A stretch of DNA of 64,000 nucleotides from a virus: positions 1 to 64,000 of IMG/VR virus record IMGVR_UViG_3300028772_000011. One strand, 5' to 3'. Of this stretch, positions 63,176 through 64,000 are shown piece after piece. A program made the position numbers and the translations under genes. The notes beneath the pieces are model-generated. The model had not been told where the DNA came from. It did not search any database and saw only the letters and a program-made list of their open reading frames with translations. The number at the start of each line of letters is the position of its first letter. The first letter of the stretch is position 1.

Positions 63176-63761
63176 CGCTATTATTTTTTTTATAAATATC
63201 TATATGTTCTTCGTATTCAATTAATGAACTTTCAGTAAAATATTTTGGATTTACATACGCAACTAAACTATTATTAAACCCATATGAAAGAATAGGATAT
63301 AGTATAAGGTTTTGTTCTTTATAATGATCCATTATTTCATAGCCACTAAGATATTTTTTCGTACTCCAAACATGAAGTTGTTTAATTATATTTTTATCAA
63401 TCAAATTTGATTTAAATAAATTTAAAATTAGATTAACATATTCGTTGGATGATTCTTCAGCACAGTATTGTATCTCTTGAAAATGTACTAAAGGGTTAAG
63501 ATCTCTCCAACTTCGTTCAAATTGTATGTAGTTATCTCTATTCCAAACAAACATTTTACCACAACCCAGATTTTCAAATTCATCAACTTCAATATCATAC
63601 CACAATTTAGGGTATTTTTCTTTATATTTATCTATATTATTAACCCATTTATCAAAATCTTCTCCGTATAGGATAACTTTTGTTCCCTCATCTGAATCGT
63701 ATTTGATTTCCCCCTCAACCCTAAATACATTCTCCGATACTTTAACTAATGTTGTGTTCAT
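63162..63761 (-). CDS. Unknown early protein
   Basis: This 199-residue protein of mixed alpha/beta type (VKVSENVFRVEGEIKYDSDEG, then WYDIEVDEFENLGCGKMFVW) is the first gene after the TTG-N20-TAnnTTTG promoter at 63794, 33 bases upstream. Promoter type indicates early expression. No family is recognised. Confidence 0.68.
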   Translation of the reverse strand: MNTTLVKVSENVFRVEGEIKYDSDEGTKVILYGEDFDKWVNNIDKYKEKYPKLWYDIEVDEFENLGCGKMFVWNRDNYIQFERSWRDLNPLVHFQEIQYCAEESSNEYVNLILNLFKSNLIDKNIIKQLHVWSTKKYLSGYEIMDHYKEQNLILYPILSYGFNNSLVAYVNPKYFTESSLIEYEEHIDIYKKNNSDGTS

Positions 63762-63793
63762 AAAACTATTTTATTTTTTAAATTGATTCGAAG

Positions 63794-63824
63794 CAAATAT
63801 ACCAATAAAATTCAAGAAAAACAA
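63794..63824 (-). promoter_or_regulatory. Early promoter, Bacteroidetes type
   Basis: On the minus strand TTG (complement of 63822-63824), exactly 20 bases, then TATATTTG (complement of 63794-63801). The flanks AACTTGTTTTTCTT and ATTTTATTGGTA are nearly those of the polymerase promoter at 7417. Confidence 0.8.
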
Positions 63825-63832
63825 GTTCCAAA

Positions 63833-63859
63833 TAAAAACCGAGCATTTTTAAATACTCG
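63833..63859 (-). terminator. Intrinsic terminator of the partial gene at the right edge
   Basis: On the minus strand CGAGTA / TGCTCG (one G-U pair) with an 8-base loop is followed by GGTTTTT. It lies between the stop at 63872 and the promoter at 63794. Confidence 0.7.
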
Positions 63860-63871
63860 ACTCCTAATATT

Positions 63872-64000
63872 TTAAAATAATTTAATTTCGATAATTTGAA
63901 TTCCATTATTATTAATACAATTATCAGGATATTTAAATTCAAAATCATATCCAGACATATCCAATGCTGAAATTTGCTGCTCATTTAAATTTTCCAATAC
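63872..64000 (-). CDS. Unknown protein, 3' end only
   Basis: The minus-strand frame is open from the right edge to the TAA at 63872-63874, giving the last 42 residues (including EQQISALDMSGYDFEF and IQIIEIKLF). The gene starts outside the window. A different minus-strand frame over the same bases (63778-63984) is spurious because it crosses a terminator and a promoter. No family can be named from this fragment. Confidence 0.6.
   Translation of the reverse strand, partial: VLENLNEQQISALDMSGYDFEFKYPDNCINNNGIQIIEIKLF

Noticed and set aside
63778-63984. 68-codon minus-strand ORF at the right edge
   Set aside because: It runs across a terminator and an early promoter and overlaps the better-supported partial gene ending at 63872.

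Overview
The window is visibly A+T-rich and densely coded, and it carries the morphogenesis and replication core of a large T4-like myovirus. It has a gp17-type large terminase, gp20-type portal, gp21-type prohead protease, gp22-type acidic scaffold, gp23-type major capsid protein, a gp5-type baseplate OB-fold protein, a gp55-type late sigma factor, a family B DNA polymerase, a zinc-finger/TOPRIM primase and a gp47/SbcD-type phosphoesterase. The host is most likely a member of the Bacteroidetes. Six promoters share TTG-N20-TAnnTTTG, the Bacteroidetes primary-sigma signature, always with exactly 20 bases between the boxes. Start codons follow A-rich leaders rather than Shine-Dalgarno sequences, and the tail fibres carry FISUMP domains (the Fibrobacter succinogenes major paralogous domain, typical of Bacteroidetes/Fibrobacteres).

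Layout. 1-6.3 kb (+): a truncated gene, then terminase, portal and small virion candidates. 6.3-7.3 kb (-): two paralogous small genes. 7.4-10.8 kb (+): DNA polymerase. 10.8-21.5 kb (-): four very large tail-fibre or receptor-binding genes in one operon, ending in a broken duplicate of a FISUMP C-terminus. 21.6-38.9 kb (+): structural and baseplate genes interleaved with four glycosyltransferases, a HAD-like protein, a paralogue of the capsid-protein N-terminus and the late sigma factor. 39.0-40.0 kb (+): a possible small RNA and a PhoH-like ATPase. 40.1-48.4 kb (-): two more glycosyltransferases from an early-type promoter, then gp21 > endonuclease > unknown > endolysin > gp22 > gp23 in transcription order. 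48.5-49.0 kb (+): one small early gene. 49.0-54.1 kb (-): large virion candidates, including an HExxH peptidase and a possible ADP-ribosyltransferase, with an HNH endonuclease. 54.1-55.2 kb (+): primase, followed by a repeat cluster. 55.3-64.0 kb (-): early genes including a methyltransferase, the phosphoesterase, two large zinc-ribbon endonucleases and many small proteins.

How it fits together. Early or middle genes appear to be read by the host polymerase from TTG-N20-TAnnTTTG promoters. Late genes appear to use TATTTATA-type or CTATAATATTATTAAA-type boxes, plausibly through the gp55-like sigma factor. A set of virion candidates carries short amphipathic helices followed by [L/I]-x-E, the cleavage motif of T4 gp21-type proteases, which suggests a prohead-targeted and processed cargo. 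The most unusual items are the zinc-ribbon-repeat endonuclease family with 2, 4 and 7 repeats, the free-standing capsid N-arm paralogue, the interrupted or permuted FISUMP domains, and the peptidase and ADP-ribosyltransferase candidates beside the head genes.
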